DNA of 64,000 bases from Akebia trifoliata (GCA_017979445.1 CM030709.1:7358001-7422000); one strand, 5' to 3'. Positions 43,806-56,330 are shown, counted from the stretch's first letter. Translations and numbers: made by a program. Notes: generated by a model not told the origin, from the sequence alone.

Positions 43806-46800
43806 TCAAACAGAAAGTCCAATAGAATGAACGAGTTCGATTGAGATTTCCTCCACCAAGAAACTAAATATGGCTAGCTCGATTGCCACAGCCGTGTCTT
43901 GAACATGCTCATGAGTTTTGAGCCACGTTTCTTCCTCCCTTCTGAAGTCCAATCCAACCATCATGTCAATAGTGTTCCGCTCTACCTCCTTCGATGAGTC
44001 CAATCTCATACAGAGTTTATTCACCAACAACTCCCGATCAACATAGTCGGCCTCTTCCATCTTTTCCTCAGCCACGAGATCTAAAATTAGTCTTTCCATG
44101 TGTGAAGGAACTTTCCTAAAGTTAAAGAGCTTCGACCGACTAAGGACTTCTCTAATAAAAGCATCATTCTTGTTATTATCTGTTAATATTGAATCATCGT
44201 CATCACTACTGTAATCAGATTCTTCTTCCTCTTGGTCTTGGTCTTCATCTTCTTCTTCGGTGATTCTTTTTTCAAGTTCAATTGGATCTAACTCGGCTAG
44301 TCGTTCAAATCTGCGAAGCTTGTGCAATAACTGTTGTTTTGTTCCTGTAAAATCACAAAGAAATTAGGACAAACAAAGAAGTGATCACTTGGTCAAGAAT
44401 GCCAAGAAGTAGTATATTATGTTAAAACCTTTGTTTCCATCATGTAATATCAGTTTCATGTGAAGAGCTTAATTAAAGAAGTACAACTGATTCCATAACA
44501 TGACAATCCACGAATGAATTATATAATATAGATCAAATCAAATAACCATAATCATCAGATCTCATTTGGGTAGTCATCGTGAATCGTCCATTTTCCAATT
44601 TGACAATGGGAGATCTTTTTTGGAACCCTTATAGACAGTCACTGCATGCTCTATAAGGGTATGTGGTACATAAGTGTTCTAATTTAAACAAATTGACAAA
44701 TTTAAATGTCTAAAGAAACTAATCAATTTAAATGAAAAATAACGAAGCCACCAATATATTAATAAAACAGATTTTGATGGTTTTGAGGAATGTGGATCAT
44801 GTATTAGTACGTACTTTGTACAATGGCAAAGCTACGTTCGAGTTCAAAGCCATCTTTCTCCTCCTGAGTTTGCTCATTTTCTTGTCCTTCTTCTTCATCG
44901 AATTGAGGGTCCAAAACAGAAACAGGACTAGACTGCTCCTTCTCTTCGTCTTGGTAATCGTTGCCGACACAATTTAGGTGCCCTTCATCATTCTTTACTG
45001 CCTAAAAAATATTCAAATCGGCCTTTTAGTGTTAATAGACCATTAAGATGGATTATAATTTAAACATTACGTGAAGAGATTGAGGAAGATGTTGCCTAAC
45101 TATAGAAACAAAATTTTAGAGTGCTATGTGATTGACAGATACCAAATCAAATACTAAAAGAAAATTTTTACATGATACAATGAGCCGAGTTGAATATTGG
45201 GTGGTTGAGAAGCATCATGTTAATAAACTGAGCTTAGCAGAAATGAGGATGTTGAGACGAATGAGTGAGAAATTAGAAAAATGCAAGAATAGCTCTAATA
45301 GGCAATAAACTAAGAAAAAGGCGACTCAGATAGTTTGGTCATGTTCAAGAAACATTCATGTTGAAGGTTCAGAAAGAGTCCAAAACATATGCACCTAGGG
45401 TGGAGAATTGAAACCCTCCTCCCACACCTCAACGCATTTCATGTAAGCTATAATCTAAGGAAATTTTGAAAAGAGTGCTGATTATGTAACTAACTAATGT
45501 GGCAGGTGAAAGAATGGTACATTAATTTCCCTTCGAATGACAATTGCCCCCACAAGACTTTGAGACACTCCTATATTTTCAACTATTTACATGCCCCATT
45601 TGTCTCCACTCCCTCACCTCTCTCTCCCCATTTGCCTCCACACCCCCCCCCCCTGACATCTTCAAGTTCTTCAACTATACAACCAACTATAGTTTGCCCC
45701 CACTACAAGAAAATCCTAGCTCTAGATCTGGATTCTTCTAGAAAAATGGGAGAAAGACCCCAAAAGCAACCTAGAGATAAAATTTTGAGCAATTATGCTA
45801 ATGCGAATCGTTAGTCAACCCCATTTCCTAGGGATAAGGCTTTGAAGATGATGGTGCATGATAATGGATTACAAGTTCACTTCAGCCCCTTATTCTAACC
45901 TGTAAGTCGTGCTGGGGTGACACAGGATTTACTGTGATTCTCACAATTCTGACGTAGAGATGCATACATAACCGTAGATGATTTTTACTCGTATCACAAG
46001 GAAACACATCTATGGTTACGTGCACATCGCACGTCAGACTTATGAGAATCGCAGTAAATACCCTGTGTCATTCCCAGCATTTTCCTGTACAAAATTCAGA
46101 AATAATGAAAACCATTATGTTGACATTAAAGTATGCAATTTTGCCACAACGATAGTCTTATGGAATGTTTAATATTTAATACAAACCACCCGTAAAAACA
46201 AAAACAAAAAAGGGAATTTGTCGTTTTATTGAAAATATTTTTTTTAAGAAAATTAAAAATGTTTCATGCCATGAAAATAACGAGAATACCCTTCATAAAT
46301 GCTAAAAATTGTGTGAAGTACGGAAACCACGTATACTGGGTATGTCATTTTGAAACAGACATTTTAGAAAGAAAAAAACAAAACAAGACTATTTCGCCGA
46401 CAACTCAAGGACTGCGATCTCACTCAATCGAGTCACGACTCTTGACTCAACCCGGATCGTCCTTCACATTTTTTAATCTCTTTAAGGGAAATTTTAGTTT
46501 TAATTTTAAAATATTCCAACTTACAGACTATCGTTAAACGATTCAATTCCGAGTCACGATTTTTAAAGTCTTAAAGATAAAATGGAAAATTTATTTTACC
46601 GAAAAAAGTAAAATTATGGGGAAAAAAACCTGTTTTTTGCGGCGACTCGGAGACGTAGCAGAAATCTCGAATTCCGGCGACGAGTGACCAGAAGGAGAGC
46701 GATTTTGCAGACCAAATCGAAAAGGGTTCGAGTCAAATCCATGATCGCATGAACCAAAGTCTGCAATTTTTCTCTCTTTGTAGACGAACTCTGTTTTGTC

Positions 46801-47478
46801 AGAATTTTCAATCTTGCTTGTCGAAGTCTCTAAATCCAGAGATTTCTCTTCGTTAATCTCACACCAATCATTGTTAAGTATTCTATTACAAGAAAACGAG
46901 AAACCCATATCGTTAATCTTGTTCTCATTGTCATCTGGTCTCTCCTCTGTAACATTTGTATGATCCTCAGAGGAATCCCAACTCAAGATATCCTTCACAG
47001 AGACTCTAACCTGATCTCCTTCGAATTCATGCTTTGGATTCCTCTTTCGATGAGTTATTCTCTTCAAGATCGATCCCAAGAACCCAAAGTTGAGATTTTT
47101 AGGGGTTTTAGGTTTCTTGGCAGACGACTCCTTCTGAATCCGCAAAGCAGCTTCGAGAAGCAGAGTTGCAGTCCTTGAAGGGATGTGAACGAAAAGGGTA
47201 TTCGAGTCTGTAATTGGGCTTTTTGTTGGAGCAGAGAAATCGAAAAGAGGGGACTTTTTAACGTCAGGAGAGTCGTGGAAGGAGAAAAGGCAAACATTTT
47301 TACAGAAATTTCTTTGAAAGATTGGGTTTTGTGTGATGGGTTTTCTTGTTTTGGCCTGTAAATGGGTTTTGGATTCTTGTCTTTTGAACTGGAAACGTCT
47401 CTCATCAATGTAGTTTTTCAGAACAAAAGGTTCTTGGTCTTCGTTCAATAACTGTCTGAGATGCTTTGAATCCATCAT
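43806..47478 (-). CDS. DUF4378 protein, TRM-family-like, three coding exons
   Basis: Exons 47478-46630, 45001-44815 and 44344-43806 (stop TGA) join in frame through GT-AG introns to 524 aa. The N-terminus, MMDSKHLRQLLNEDQEPFVL then KNYIDERR, and the motif SRTATLLLEAALRIQKE (about 101-117) are typical of a plant DUF4378 subgroup that includes Arabidopsis At2g36420 and At5g03670 (TRM27/28, from memory). Exon 2 carries EQSSPVSVLDPQFDEEEG. Exon 3 has LLHKLRRFERLAELDPIELE, a very acidic stretch (about 373-398) and the C-terminal DUF4378 helices (about 408-520, ending FSFLVEEISIELVHSIG). Characterised TRM proteins recruit TON1 and PP2A phosphatase to cortical microtubules and affect division plane and organ shape; that role here is inferred from family only. 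An alternative start upstream is discussed at 47712-47714. Confidence 0.9.
45180..45420 (+). pseudogene. LINE reverse-transcriptase C-terminal relic
   Basis: In one frame VEYWVVEKHHVNKLSLAEMR then MLRRMSEKL, and after a frameshift NKLRKRRLR, a stop, then FGHVQ. This matches the tail of plant L1-type LINE reverse transcriptases (CWAVKK..KMSVAEMRMLRWMSG..RLRWFGHVQ). It is broken by a frameshift and stops. It lies antisense in intron 1 of the DUF4378 gene. Confidence 0.7.
45541..45725. mobile_element. Truncated hAT MITE, CAGGGGCGGAGCC family
   Basis: TTGCCCCCACAAGACTTTGA, ATGCCCCATTTGT and CCCCCACTACAAGAAAATCC match the interior of the element at 27144-28173. The termini are missing or decayed, so no target duplication is visible. 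It lies in intron 1 of the DUF4378 gene. Confidence 0.6.
45910..46080. mobile_element. Palindromic MITE family P, copy P4
   Basis: Arms TGCTGGGGTGACACAGG and TGCTGGGAATGACACAGGG (right in reverse complement) continue through TTTACTG(T/C)GATTCTCA. The core carries CATAACCGTAGATG / CATCTATGGTTACGTG around TATCACAAGG. These outer arms are unlike those of P1-P3. It lies in intron 1 of the DUF4378 gene. Confidence 0.7.
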
Positions 47479-47714
47479 TAAGCCCTGAAAATTAAAGCAA
47501 AAAAAAAAAGTCAATTTCGAAGTTTCTTAAGTAGCTTTGTGTTTGAGCTCTCCATGAAACAGTTGGAAGAGATTTCAGTTTGAATTTCAACTGGGAACGT
47601 AGTTCGAAGAGACGATTGAGTGTGATATTGGGTGGAATACGAGACCCAGCAGAAAGAAAGACAGTGAGAGGATGGAATGTGAAGATCTCGTGGTTTGAAA
47701 TCTGGGTTTACCAT
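47479..47714 (-). promoter_or_regulatory. Leader of the DUF4378 gene with intron and possible micro-exon start
   Basis: A strong acceptor, TTGCTTTAATTTTCAG, ends at 47485, just before GGCTTAATGATGG. The best donor upstream is ATG/GTAAAC at 47712/47711. If used, the ATG at 47712-47714 joins in frame to give MGLMMDSKHL. Otherwise translation starts at 47478 after a leader intron. The sequence between does not stay open into the main frame, so it is not coding as such. Confidence 0.5.
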
Positions 47715-48069
47715 TTCGAGGAATTGAGATAAAAAAACATATAATAAAGCAAGAATTTTTTTTTACTGTTTCAACTTTCCACTGTAACCGGTAATTTTTT
47801 TTTTTTTCAGTTTAAAGTTTTGCAGAAAAGCTAATTTGCAAGTAATTTATGCTAATAATGTGGTGGGCTAGCTATAATGTCTTTTGATTTGGTGTATTAA
47901 AGAAGGGACTATTATCAGACCAATTTTTACTAAGAGCACTCCAACATGTGTTCTAATTCATGAAGGTTTTCATACGAATTAGGGTGTTTTTAGCAATTGG
48001 TGTGGAAATAGAATCTCTCTTAAAGAGAGACATGTGACATTACCACAGCATCAAAATCAAAATATATCC

Positions 48070-48480
48070 GTAAGTCACTTTGTTTTCGTCACACCAAAAT
48101 TGGCTATATGTTACAGTCACAAAATCTCATTTAGGCGTTAATTGCATCTCGTCGAATACTAAGAAACAATCAATTACTGCTCGTTCTAGCATTGAGACTG
48201 AATATCGAGCAATGACATCAACTACTACCAAACTTACCTGGCTTACCTTCATCCTTCGGGACATTGGCGTACATTTCTTTCAACCAATCACTTTATTTTG
48301 TAATAATATTTTGCTTTGCATATGACTTTCAATCTAGTTTTTCATAGTTGAAATAAGCATATCGAGATAGACTCTCACTTCATTTGTGAAAAGGTGGCCC
48401 TTGGATCATTAATCACCCGCTTTGTATCCTCTTAACCAACAACTTGCCAATATGTTCACTAAACCACTTGGGTCGTGAAG
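48070..48480 (+). pseudogene. Ty1/copia RNase H relic
   Basis: One frame reads CISSNTKKQSITARSSIETE then YRAMTSTTTKLTWLTFILRDIG, the copia RNase H signature (usually SKKQSTVARSSAEAEYRAMA). Downstream, broken by stops and frameshifts, are SHFICEKVALGSLIT and QQLANMFTKPLGS, the usual end of copia pol. No LTR or other pol domains lie beside it. Confidence 0.85.
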
Positions 48481-48497
48481 TTTAAAATAATAATAAT

Positions 48498-48737
48498 CAG
48501 TGGTGGATTTAGAGTGGGGGCACTTACCCCCACAAGAGTTTTCAAATTTTTTGGATTAACGTGTTATTGAGACGGAGTTTAACGGCGGATAAAGAAATCT
48601 GTCACTATTGCCCCCACAAATTTTCTTTTCCACTCATAGTTGCCTTTACAACTATTTTTTTCACTCTTAATTGTCCCAGAAAAAATTTTCTACTCTTGAT
48701 TGCCCTCACAGGAGCAAAATACTGGCTCCACCCCCTG
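48498..48737. mobile_element. Short hAT MITE (CAGGGGCGGAGCC family)
   Basis: Ends CAGTGGTGGATTTAGAG and CAGGGGGTGGAGCCAG (right in reverse complement), with 8-bp flanks ATAATAAT and CTGATAAT (six of eight match). Inner GGGGGCACTTACCCCCAC and TTGCCCTCACAGG are typical of the family. A (TAA)n run (about 48748-48781) follows. Confidence 0.65.
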
Positions 48738-48747
48738 CTGATAATGA

Positions 48748-48748
48748 T

Positions 48749-48781
<33 letters not shown>
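48748..48781. repeat. (TAA)n microsatellite
   Basis: About eleven consecutive TAA/AAT units. This gives asparagine- or isoleucine-repeat open frames on both strands that are not genes. Confidence 0.9.
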
Positions 48782-48784
<3 letters not shown>

Positions 48785-48849
48785 AGAAGAACATTTCAAG
48801 CAATCAATAATATTTTCTTTTATGATGACGAGCCATTGACCTTAATATA

Positions 48850-50500
48850 TATAATTAAACCAAGGAATAAGATAGGATTTGATGTCCAATACCAAACCAC
48901 ACATGCTCTATTGCTAAATGATTTTTATACCTCTCTTTTCAAATGTACCCAACAATTATCAAATGCGGGTAACAAACTCCAAAGAATTAAGAGCATGACA
49001 ACAACTACTGAAAATATCAAACACTAAGGATGGAAGTGCTGAACATATAATGAAAGATTAAGAAAAAGTTATATCTGATTTAATTAGTTGGTAGTTAACA
49101 GTCTTCCCACTTGTTCTACACATAAACAAAAGTCAATAATAATTTTATTACAAGCAATAAGATGGTCCACATTAATAATTTTGTCGAGGGTAGTAGAATA
49201 TATGAAAAAAAAAAAGTTACTTTTCAAGGAATTTTTACGTCTCATGTATTGGATCTTGTTAAACGAGGCATGGATGATATTAACATTTGTATGAGATTGG
49301 TTAAAGTAGTCACGAATATTTCTTAATCAGTCAGATTTTAAATCATTTGTGTGAGATTGGATCGTCTTATTTATTTTTATTTTTTTTAATTTGATAGTAA
49401 GTATGAATCAAAATTTTAGGCCTTTAATTGGGGTGTACTCATCATCCCAAAAACAAACCATATTCTCTCTACTCACAGTAGACCTATGCTTCTTGACGAA
49501 ATCATTCACCCTATTTTGAATTCATGTTCTTTTTTTTTTTTTTTATGGTTTTCAAAATATCACATCTTTAAACTTGTAAGTTGGTTTGCAAAATCCTTAG
49601 TCGAGATCATTACGTTTGAATTTTATTTGTTTTATATTATTTTTTTTTGTATCTAAGACTATTATAATTTTTTTTTTTTTTAACTCTAATAACTTTAGAA
49701 AATTGATTTGTCATCACCGTTGACATAATACATCAAAAGAATATACTATTTACCTACGAACTTAGTTTTTAATAAAAATTAATCTAAAAATATATTATTA
49801 TTAAGGGGAAAAAACTCTTTTAAATTGATCATTTTCAAATTCAAGTTCACCTTCATCATTATTGGATCTAGATTGGAGTACGAAGAGAAGAAGAAAAAAC
49901 AAAAATTGCTTCTCAAGAGTTTTTCTTAAGAGAATCGAGCCAAATAATATAAAAGAATGCCGTTGGTGCCTAGGTGGAAGTTGAATTAGATTTTCAAGAA
50001 TCAATTTATTTTCACATAATGAAAATTTTCAATTTGTATATATTTTCTTTTGAAAATATTTTATTTATTTATTTATTTATGATTATTAAATAATTAATTA
50101 TAAATTACTTTAATAGCACCAACATTTCACATTCTTTCCCTATTTTTTATGATCTATATTTAGGAACAAGAAAAGAATGTTGAGATAGCCCTTGAAAGTT
50201 ATTCCTAAATAAAGCCTTGTATCATTTTCCCATCTGATTGGGTATCAGTAGCAAATCTTGATGATGAAGACATTAGCATAATTATCATACATAATTTTCC
50301 TAGCTAGGTGGACCCAAGATCCCAAGATCAATTGATTTAGAGTGTGGGTCCAAGATAGGGTTGCCAATGGATTGATAAGACCTAAAATCCAAATTACCCG
50401 ATCCAATAACTTCGGATCTAAATCAAGGATTTTTGTTTTTTCTATAAGTATATGATTTGATAATTTGTCCAATAAAATGCGAGAAATTATACTTATATTC
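48850..50500. other. AT-rich intergenic sequence, nothing recognised
   Basis: No coding or bounded repeat feature could be supported. Confidence 0.35.
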
Positions 50501-50504
50501 ATTT

Positions 50505-50692
50505 AAGGGTCTTGTTAATGTTAAGGCACACGTTAAAGTGCAATAAATACACTTTGGAAATTGAAATCTAAAGGCATTTTGGTATAAATAAAAAAAAATT
50601 TAAGGGCATTTTCGATACAAAATCCATTTTCCAAACTGTATTTATTTCACTTTAACGTGTGCCCTTAGGGCACACGCTAACAAAATCCTTCA
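50505..50692. mobile_element. Small palindromic MITE
   Basis: AAGGCACACGTTAAAGTG on the left pairs with CACTTTAACGTGTGCCCTT on the right. The outermost AAGGGTCTTGTTAATG pairs with GCTAACAAAATCCTTC. Target duplication is unclear. Confidence 0.6.
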
Positions 50693-50699
50693 TTAAATA

Positions 50700-52680
50700 T
50701 GGAGAGTTTCGCTGATTGATGAAGAATGATTCGTGAGAAAACACATGGTCCCACCCATGTAAACTTGAAATCCAACAATTGAGATTTATACATATTTTGA
50801 TGACACGTATTTCGAGAATACTTATCCACTAGATTTTGAATTTAAACAGTTGGAAACTTTGGATCATGAGTCACCCCAATCTTACCCTTGAAATGTATGA
50901 AGTTTATTTCAATTCCATGTATCAAATCAGATTCGATCTAACCAGACTAGATCCTATAGATATTGGATCCCTATATTGATATTCGATCCAAAAAGGGTCA
51001 TTGGGATCGACAACAAAACGTCATCAAAATATCATATAGATACGATAATACATTAAAAAAATGGTTCTACATTATAATATCCTCCAACCACCTAAACAAA
51101 ATGCTCATAATCGTCATATTTTTAATTATTCCAACACAATTCCATTCCAAATTCCATATCTAACTTCATTTATTTTAGAGAGTTGATATTGACACTCTTA
51201 CTTTTCCTTATTACAACCCAATTTTTAAAATTATTTATCACAATCCCAATTAAAGATTAAAACACATTCTTTTAACATTACAAATGTTTGACTCAGCTCA
51301 AATTATAATCTCAACATTCAAAAACATTATTTACACTTTTCAAAACAATTTCAATAATTGTTTACAATTATGATTATTAGACTCATAAAATATCTTAAAC
51401 CCAAAAAAAAAAAAAAAAAAGTCCAATAAGAGAGCTTCTATTGCCACCCCAACTTTTACGTATTCTCTATCATTCACTTATTTTCTTGAGATTTTTCTCA
51501 AAATGTGCGTAATTTTAGAGAAAATTATTATTTTGATTAATTCTCAAAATATGTTTTCGACCAAATTCGCTAATAGATATTCTAATTTAAAGGGATAATC
51601 TCACTAATAAATCTAAAGAACATATATCCATAATTTTAAAGTAACGATCTCGCTAATAAAAAGTGATGATCTCTTCAATATAAAAGAAAATAATGATTTT
51701 ACTGATAAATTTAAAGACAAATATCCTTATTTTTTAACCGTAAGATTATCACCTTTAAAAAAAAAAAAAAGAGTGTATCATACTCGAAATTTCATAGTAA
51801 TCAAATACACAAAATGGTAATTTACCCTCATTTTCTTTATTTTTAATTTGGTTGTAACCAACAACAGCTCTCTTTTTTAAAATATCTGATGGACCCTTTC
51901 TTTCACAAGATACGTAGGGACGATTTTTTTTTTTTTTCTTTATAGAAGATGCTTTAGTGCGTGTTGGACCCGGAAATTCATAGAGAACTGTTGATTTTTT
52001 TTACATGTATCTCGAAGAAATAGATCTATGATTTCTGCGCAAGGTCCTGTCAACTCAGTGTTGGACCCAGTGTCCAACGCGGGCAGTGTACACGACTCTT
52101 TAATTTCAGTTTGTCGCGATAAATAAGTCGCAAAATCCAGGATCACACGTGCCGTAGTACACGATATCGACATACGGAAAATCGGATCTTGATGTGATCT
52201 CTGACGCTTTATCAGCCGTACATCTTAATCACCACTCACCTGTGGGCCCACAGCTTTAAAACTCTCTTTTTTGGTTCTCTTTTTTACCATGACTTCACAC
52301 GTGTATGTCCGTCCGGTTCAACCGCTTTTTTCTACCACTTTAACTTTATTTTAAAAAAATATAAGTGTCTGTGGACCTGTCCGGCTGCAAATCAAGAGAC
52401 TGCCACGTATACAAAAGTAGTTAGATGGATGTGGTTGGTACATCCGTCTGCTAACGACTGTGAACTTGAACAAGTCAATACCTAGTTACACTACAGCCAA
52501 CCTGGATTTGGGTCGGGTTTGGGTTAGTATTTCGGATTTAAGGTTAAGCTAATGTTGGATTATTGGTTAAATAAAGATTGAGTCGGTTGGATCTCTCTCT
52601 CTCTCTAAGAATCTCTAACTTGAATATTTCTTCTAATTGGGACTATAATCTAACACGGTCAATGGATGTGTTCAAGTCAT
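50700..52680. other. Intergenic sequence, mostly featureless
   Basis: It contains one weak core match to palindromic family P near 51985-52045 (TCGAAGAAATAGATCTATGA) and a scrap of the 11185-11316 MITE near 51425. No gene is supported, although 52190-52440 is less AT-rich. Confidence 0.35.
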
Positions 52681-52687
52681 CCTAATC

Positions 52688-53113
52688 TAGTCCTATATGG
52701 ATAGATTGTACTTTCGACCAAACATATTCTTATCAGACCTTAGTCGATTAAATCCAAACTCAACCCTACAAGCCTAGGCAATGCTCAAGTTGAATTTTGA
52801 ATTTTATAAAAAAGAATTAATTCGTGCATGTTTTGAATTTTGAGTTTTGAAATCATTTGAGTTTCATGCATCCGATTTGAAAGATTGGATAAGGCATTGT
52901 TAGTCCTATATGGATAGATTGTACTTTCGACCAAACATATTCTTATCAGACCTTAGTCGATTAAATCCAAACTCAACCCTACAAGCCTAGGCAATGCTCA
53001 AGTTGAATTTTGAATTTTATAAAAAAGAATTAATTCGTGCATGTTTTGAATTTTGAGTTTTGAAATCATTTGAGTTTCATGCATCCGATTTGAAAGATTG
53101 GATAAGGCATTGT
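52688..53113. repeat. Perfect tandem duplication, 213 bp x 2
   Basis: 52688-52900 and 52901-53113 read identically from TAGTCCTATATGGATAG to GGATAAGGCATTGT. A few bases of a third unit (TAGTCC) follow. The unit has no coding sense. Confidence 0.9.
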
Positions 53114-53119
53114 TAGTCC

Positions 53120-54665
53120 AATCCTGCTTTAATGGATTGAAACCCTTGTTTTTTGGGGTTGGCCAAGATGGAAGGCTGTTGGACCTAATTGATACTCCAA
53201 GTAATCAATCTTCAATGACTATGTCTAAATTATTTAAGTTGATTTTCTCTTAAGTTATTGTATATTGAGCTATTCTACATCTTCTCAAATGCATTATTTC
53301 CTATTCTAAAATTCATAGACTAACTTCTTTACTTAATTCTTTCTCATTGCGCAGCTATGCATTATTGTGATTCATCATTCTCTTTGCTTACTTCTCCACT
53401 ACAATCGGGTTCCATTAAAGCATGTCATCTTGGAGGAATACCTTGGCATCAACACGAACAAGATTCACGTTAGAGTGTGATGGATTTTTTTGCATCGATT
53501 GTCAAGTCAACTAACCCTCTTCAACTCTTCCAATCATACAAATCAAATTTAGGCACTCGGGACCTGCATTGCCCCATACAATGTATAGATGTAAGTTCTT
53601 TTCTAATTTCAATCACATTCTTTCTCTCCTTTTCTTTCCATTATTTTTCACTCACCCCCATATGTCGGGCACTAACTTTAATTAATCATAATAATTATCT
53701 TGTACATTTAAAAGAAAACAAATTTAATCAACTCTTGTAGGTGAGGTTTCCTTTTCATTACTTTTTTTTTACTTATTGATGGGGGGAATCTTGCTTTAAC
53801 ATAGATTTTGTACTCTAATGTCTTAAATTAATTGGACCATTAATAAATCTAATGGGTTTGACAAAAGCATGTAACAAGTGGGATGGGATTAGAATCAAAC
53901 ATGAAATTAGAAATTCAACTATGCTTTTGTGCCTTTATTATGGGGTTGCCAGTTCAAAGCCAGTTCTAGAAAAATGAGGTTCAAGATAAGAAGTCATGAT
54001 TAGACCTTAATGGTTATCTTACAGTTGTACAACAGCTAAGCACCTTTTTAGTTTGTTGGGTTGTAGTAAATTATGACTTCTATAGAAGATGATGTTACAT
54101 GTTAAATATCATTTTCTTTTTATAAAAGTTAGAATTTTTTAACATAGTTGAATCTAATAAAATAATTATGATTGTCACTATGTCTTACTGAGTGTATGCA
54201 ACACAAGGTTTTAAAAATTGCTTGAGATTGAGATGACCCGGCTCGAGCATCTTAATAATCAAGATTAAGATTCTTTCTTCTTCTTCTCCATTGCCTTTTC
54301 TTTCTTATTCAGTACTGATCTTAAATAATTTAAAAATCGACGAAGATTGAGATAACTAATAGCCTAAGTCATTTCGATGTCGTTCGTAAATAAGATGAGA
54401 TGGAAAATCAAGATTTAAATCCATGAATGCAAGTGCCATGCATGTGCTGCTTATGTAATATATTGGTTATACTTTTTGTTTTTGGTTGATCAGATTTTTT
54501 TTTTCTTTGTGGATAATAAAGGTTTGTTTAAAAATAAATTAAGGTAATAGAAAAATTGTTAAAGAAGTAGGTGGGTATGCGAAATAACTTTATTAATACT
54601 GCATTTGTAACATAAAAAACTTATTTCAGAGAATATAATAAATTTTTTGTACAAGATAAATAATA
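53120..54665. other. Intergenic sequence with one short unexplained open frame
   Basis: The plus-strand frame at 53477-53590 (MMDFFASIVKSTNPLQLFQS then YKSNLGTRDLHCPIQCIDV) has balanced composition and could be an exon relic. It ends in AT-driven sequence, and I do not recognise it. Confidence 0.3.
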
Positions 54666-54670
54666 AGGTC

Positions 54671-54843
54671 ATGATTTTCTAACGTCCCCTCTAACACACA
54701 CCCCTTGATATGGCATAGGCTAGACTCATAGATTTTCCTTGGGATACACAACTGTACATCTCTATAAATATGTGCAATTGTGTATCCCAAGGAAAGAATC
54801 TATGATGCTAGCCCATACCATGTCGGGGGTGTTAGAAAATCAT
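54671..54843. mobile_element. Palindromic MITE family P, copy P6
   Basis: Arms ATGATTTTCTAACGTCCCC and ATGATTTTCTAACACCCCC (right in reverse complement). The core pairs TTCCTTGGGATACACAA with TTGTGTATCCCAAGGAA, flanked by CATAGATT / AATCTATG. Confidence 0.75.
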
Positions 54844-54985
54844 TATTCTAAATAATAAATTTATATTTAAATAAAATATTCAATGAAAGTGAGTCACTTG
54901 GATAGACTTCCTTCACTGCAATAGTGTTATAAGACATGCAATTTTGAAGATTTTGAATCTTACAAGTCGGTCTAATTATTTTAAA

Positions 54986-55218
54986 GAGTCATAATAATAT
55001 GACTCACCACCAGGTGGCATACTCAATCGATTCCATGACATGGATAAGTTCAAGAAACGTAAATAGGTACTCCTCGGGATACACGATTCCCTTGGGATAC
55101 ACTTTTTATGAGAAAATGCAATCATGTATCCCAAGATGTACAGATCTACGGTTTCCAAACTTATCACGTCAAGGAGTCTATTGAGTATGCCACCTAGCGA
55201 GTCATATTATCAGGACTC
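54986..55218. mobile_element. Palindromic MITE family P, copy P7
   Basis: Arms GAGTCATAATAATATGACTC and GAGTCCTGATAATATGACTC (right in reverse complement), then AGGTGGCATACTCAAT on both sides. The core contains CCTTGGGATACAC and ATGTATCCCAAG near ACAGATCTACGG. Its arms differ wholly from those of its neighbour P6, 143 bp away. Confidence 0.75.
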
Positions 55219-55229
55219 TATTTTAAATT

Positions 55230-56330
55230 CGATTTTATTGATTCTCTAATCACAGAAATTCTATTTATCACTATAAAACACACCATGACCAACTGTATTT
55301 TGATTCCAGTTTATAAGATGGATGAATCTTGAGAATTGTATTTAATCATCTTCGAGATCCGATATCATGTTTTTATTAAATGCCCATTTTATATCCATCC
55401 AATTATTATTAATTTATAAAATATACAAAAATTTAAATTATAAAAAAAAAATTATATATATAAAAGAAGTAATAGATGATTTATAATAGTCTTTGGAGTA
55501 AAATATCATCTCAATAAATACTAGACAAATTATTTTTTCTATCTGACTCACTGAGTATAGTAGAGTCAGCTAAATTTTCGAGTCGACTCATCGAGTATCT
55601 ACAGATCGAATAAATTTTCAAATATTTTTTATTTTCTTTGCACCAAATCGAAGCAAACGTGGCACAAACTCAGATATAGATTCCACCACAAAGCAGGAAA
55701 AAGACAGCAAGCTTTAATAAAGATATTAACAATGCTACATTCCTTACGTGCTTGAGGATGAAATAAAAATTAAATAAAATAAGGAAAGACAATGACATGG
55801 GTGATGTCATTGATGCCATTTTTCAAAATGTAAAACGGGTCAGGCTTGGGTTTACATCAACCTGCCCCATCTACCCATTTTACTATCCAAAACTACTTGT
55901 TTAGATTTGTTAGTTAGCCCAAATTAATCAAAGTGAGATGGAGGATTGGTACAAGTGGAGTCTGATTTTTTGACATGGGTTGGCCAGATCAAAGGTTGAT
56001 ATTGGTACCCTTTTCAATAGGCCTAAAAAACATTAACTTCTCTATAATCAGCATCTGAAATGATATAAATTCATACCATAAGTATATGATCCAAGTGTTA
56101 ATTAAATATTTGGTGTTTCATTTTAATGGTCATATTTAATTTTACTGTGTATGATAGTTTATAAGGATAAAAATGTATATATATCAAATAATCAATTTGG
56201 TTTTATGTATCTACGTAGAAAAATTATAGAAAAGTATTGAAAGAAAAGAGGAATACGACAAAATATTAAAAAACTAATTTGGTAGATATCGTAAAAGAAA
56301 GAAGTTCTGAATAGAAATAATTACATAATT
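55230..56330. other. AT-rich intergenic sequence, nothing recognised
   Basis: No feature is supported before the decayed LTR. Confidence 0.35.

Noticed and set aside
47511..47714. 67-aa frame as the N-terminus of the DUF4378 protein
   Set aside because: It ends in a stop before the main exon, and a strong acceptor at 47485 shows that the region is intron or leader.
50356..51200. An hAT MITE with TAGGGTTGCCAATGG and TAAGAGTGTCAATATC ends
   Set aside because: The ends match poorly and the 8-bp flanks disagree.
51935..52175. A further copy (P5) of palindromic family P
   Set aside because: The core is recognisable, but the flanking GTGTTGGACCC repeats are direct rather than inverted, so no element boundary can be set.
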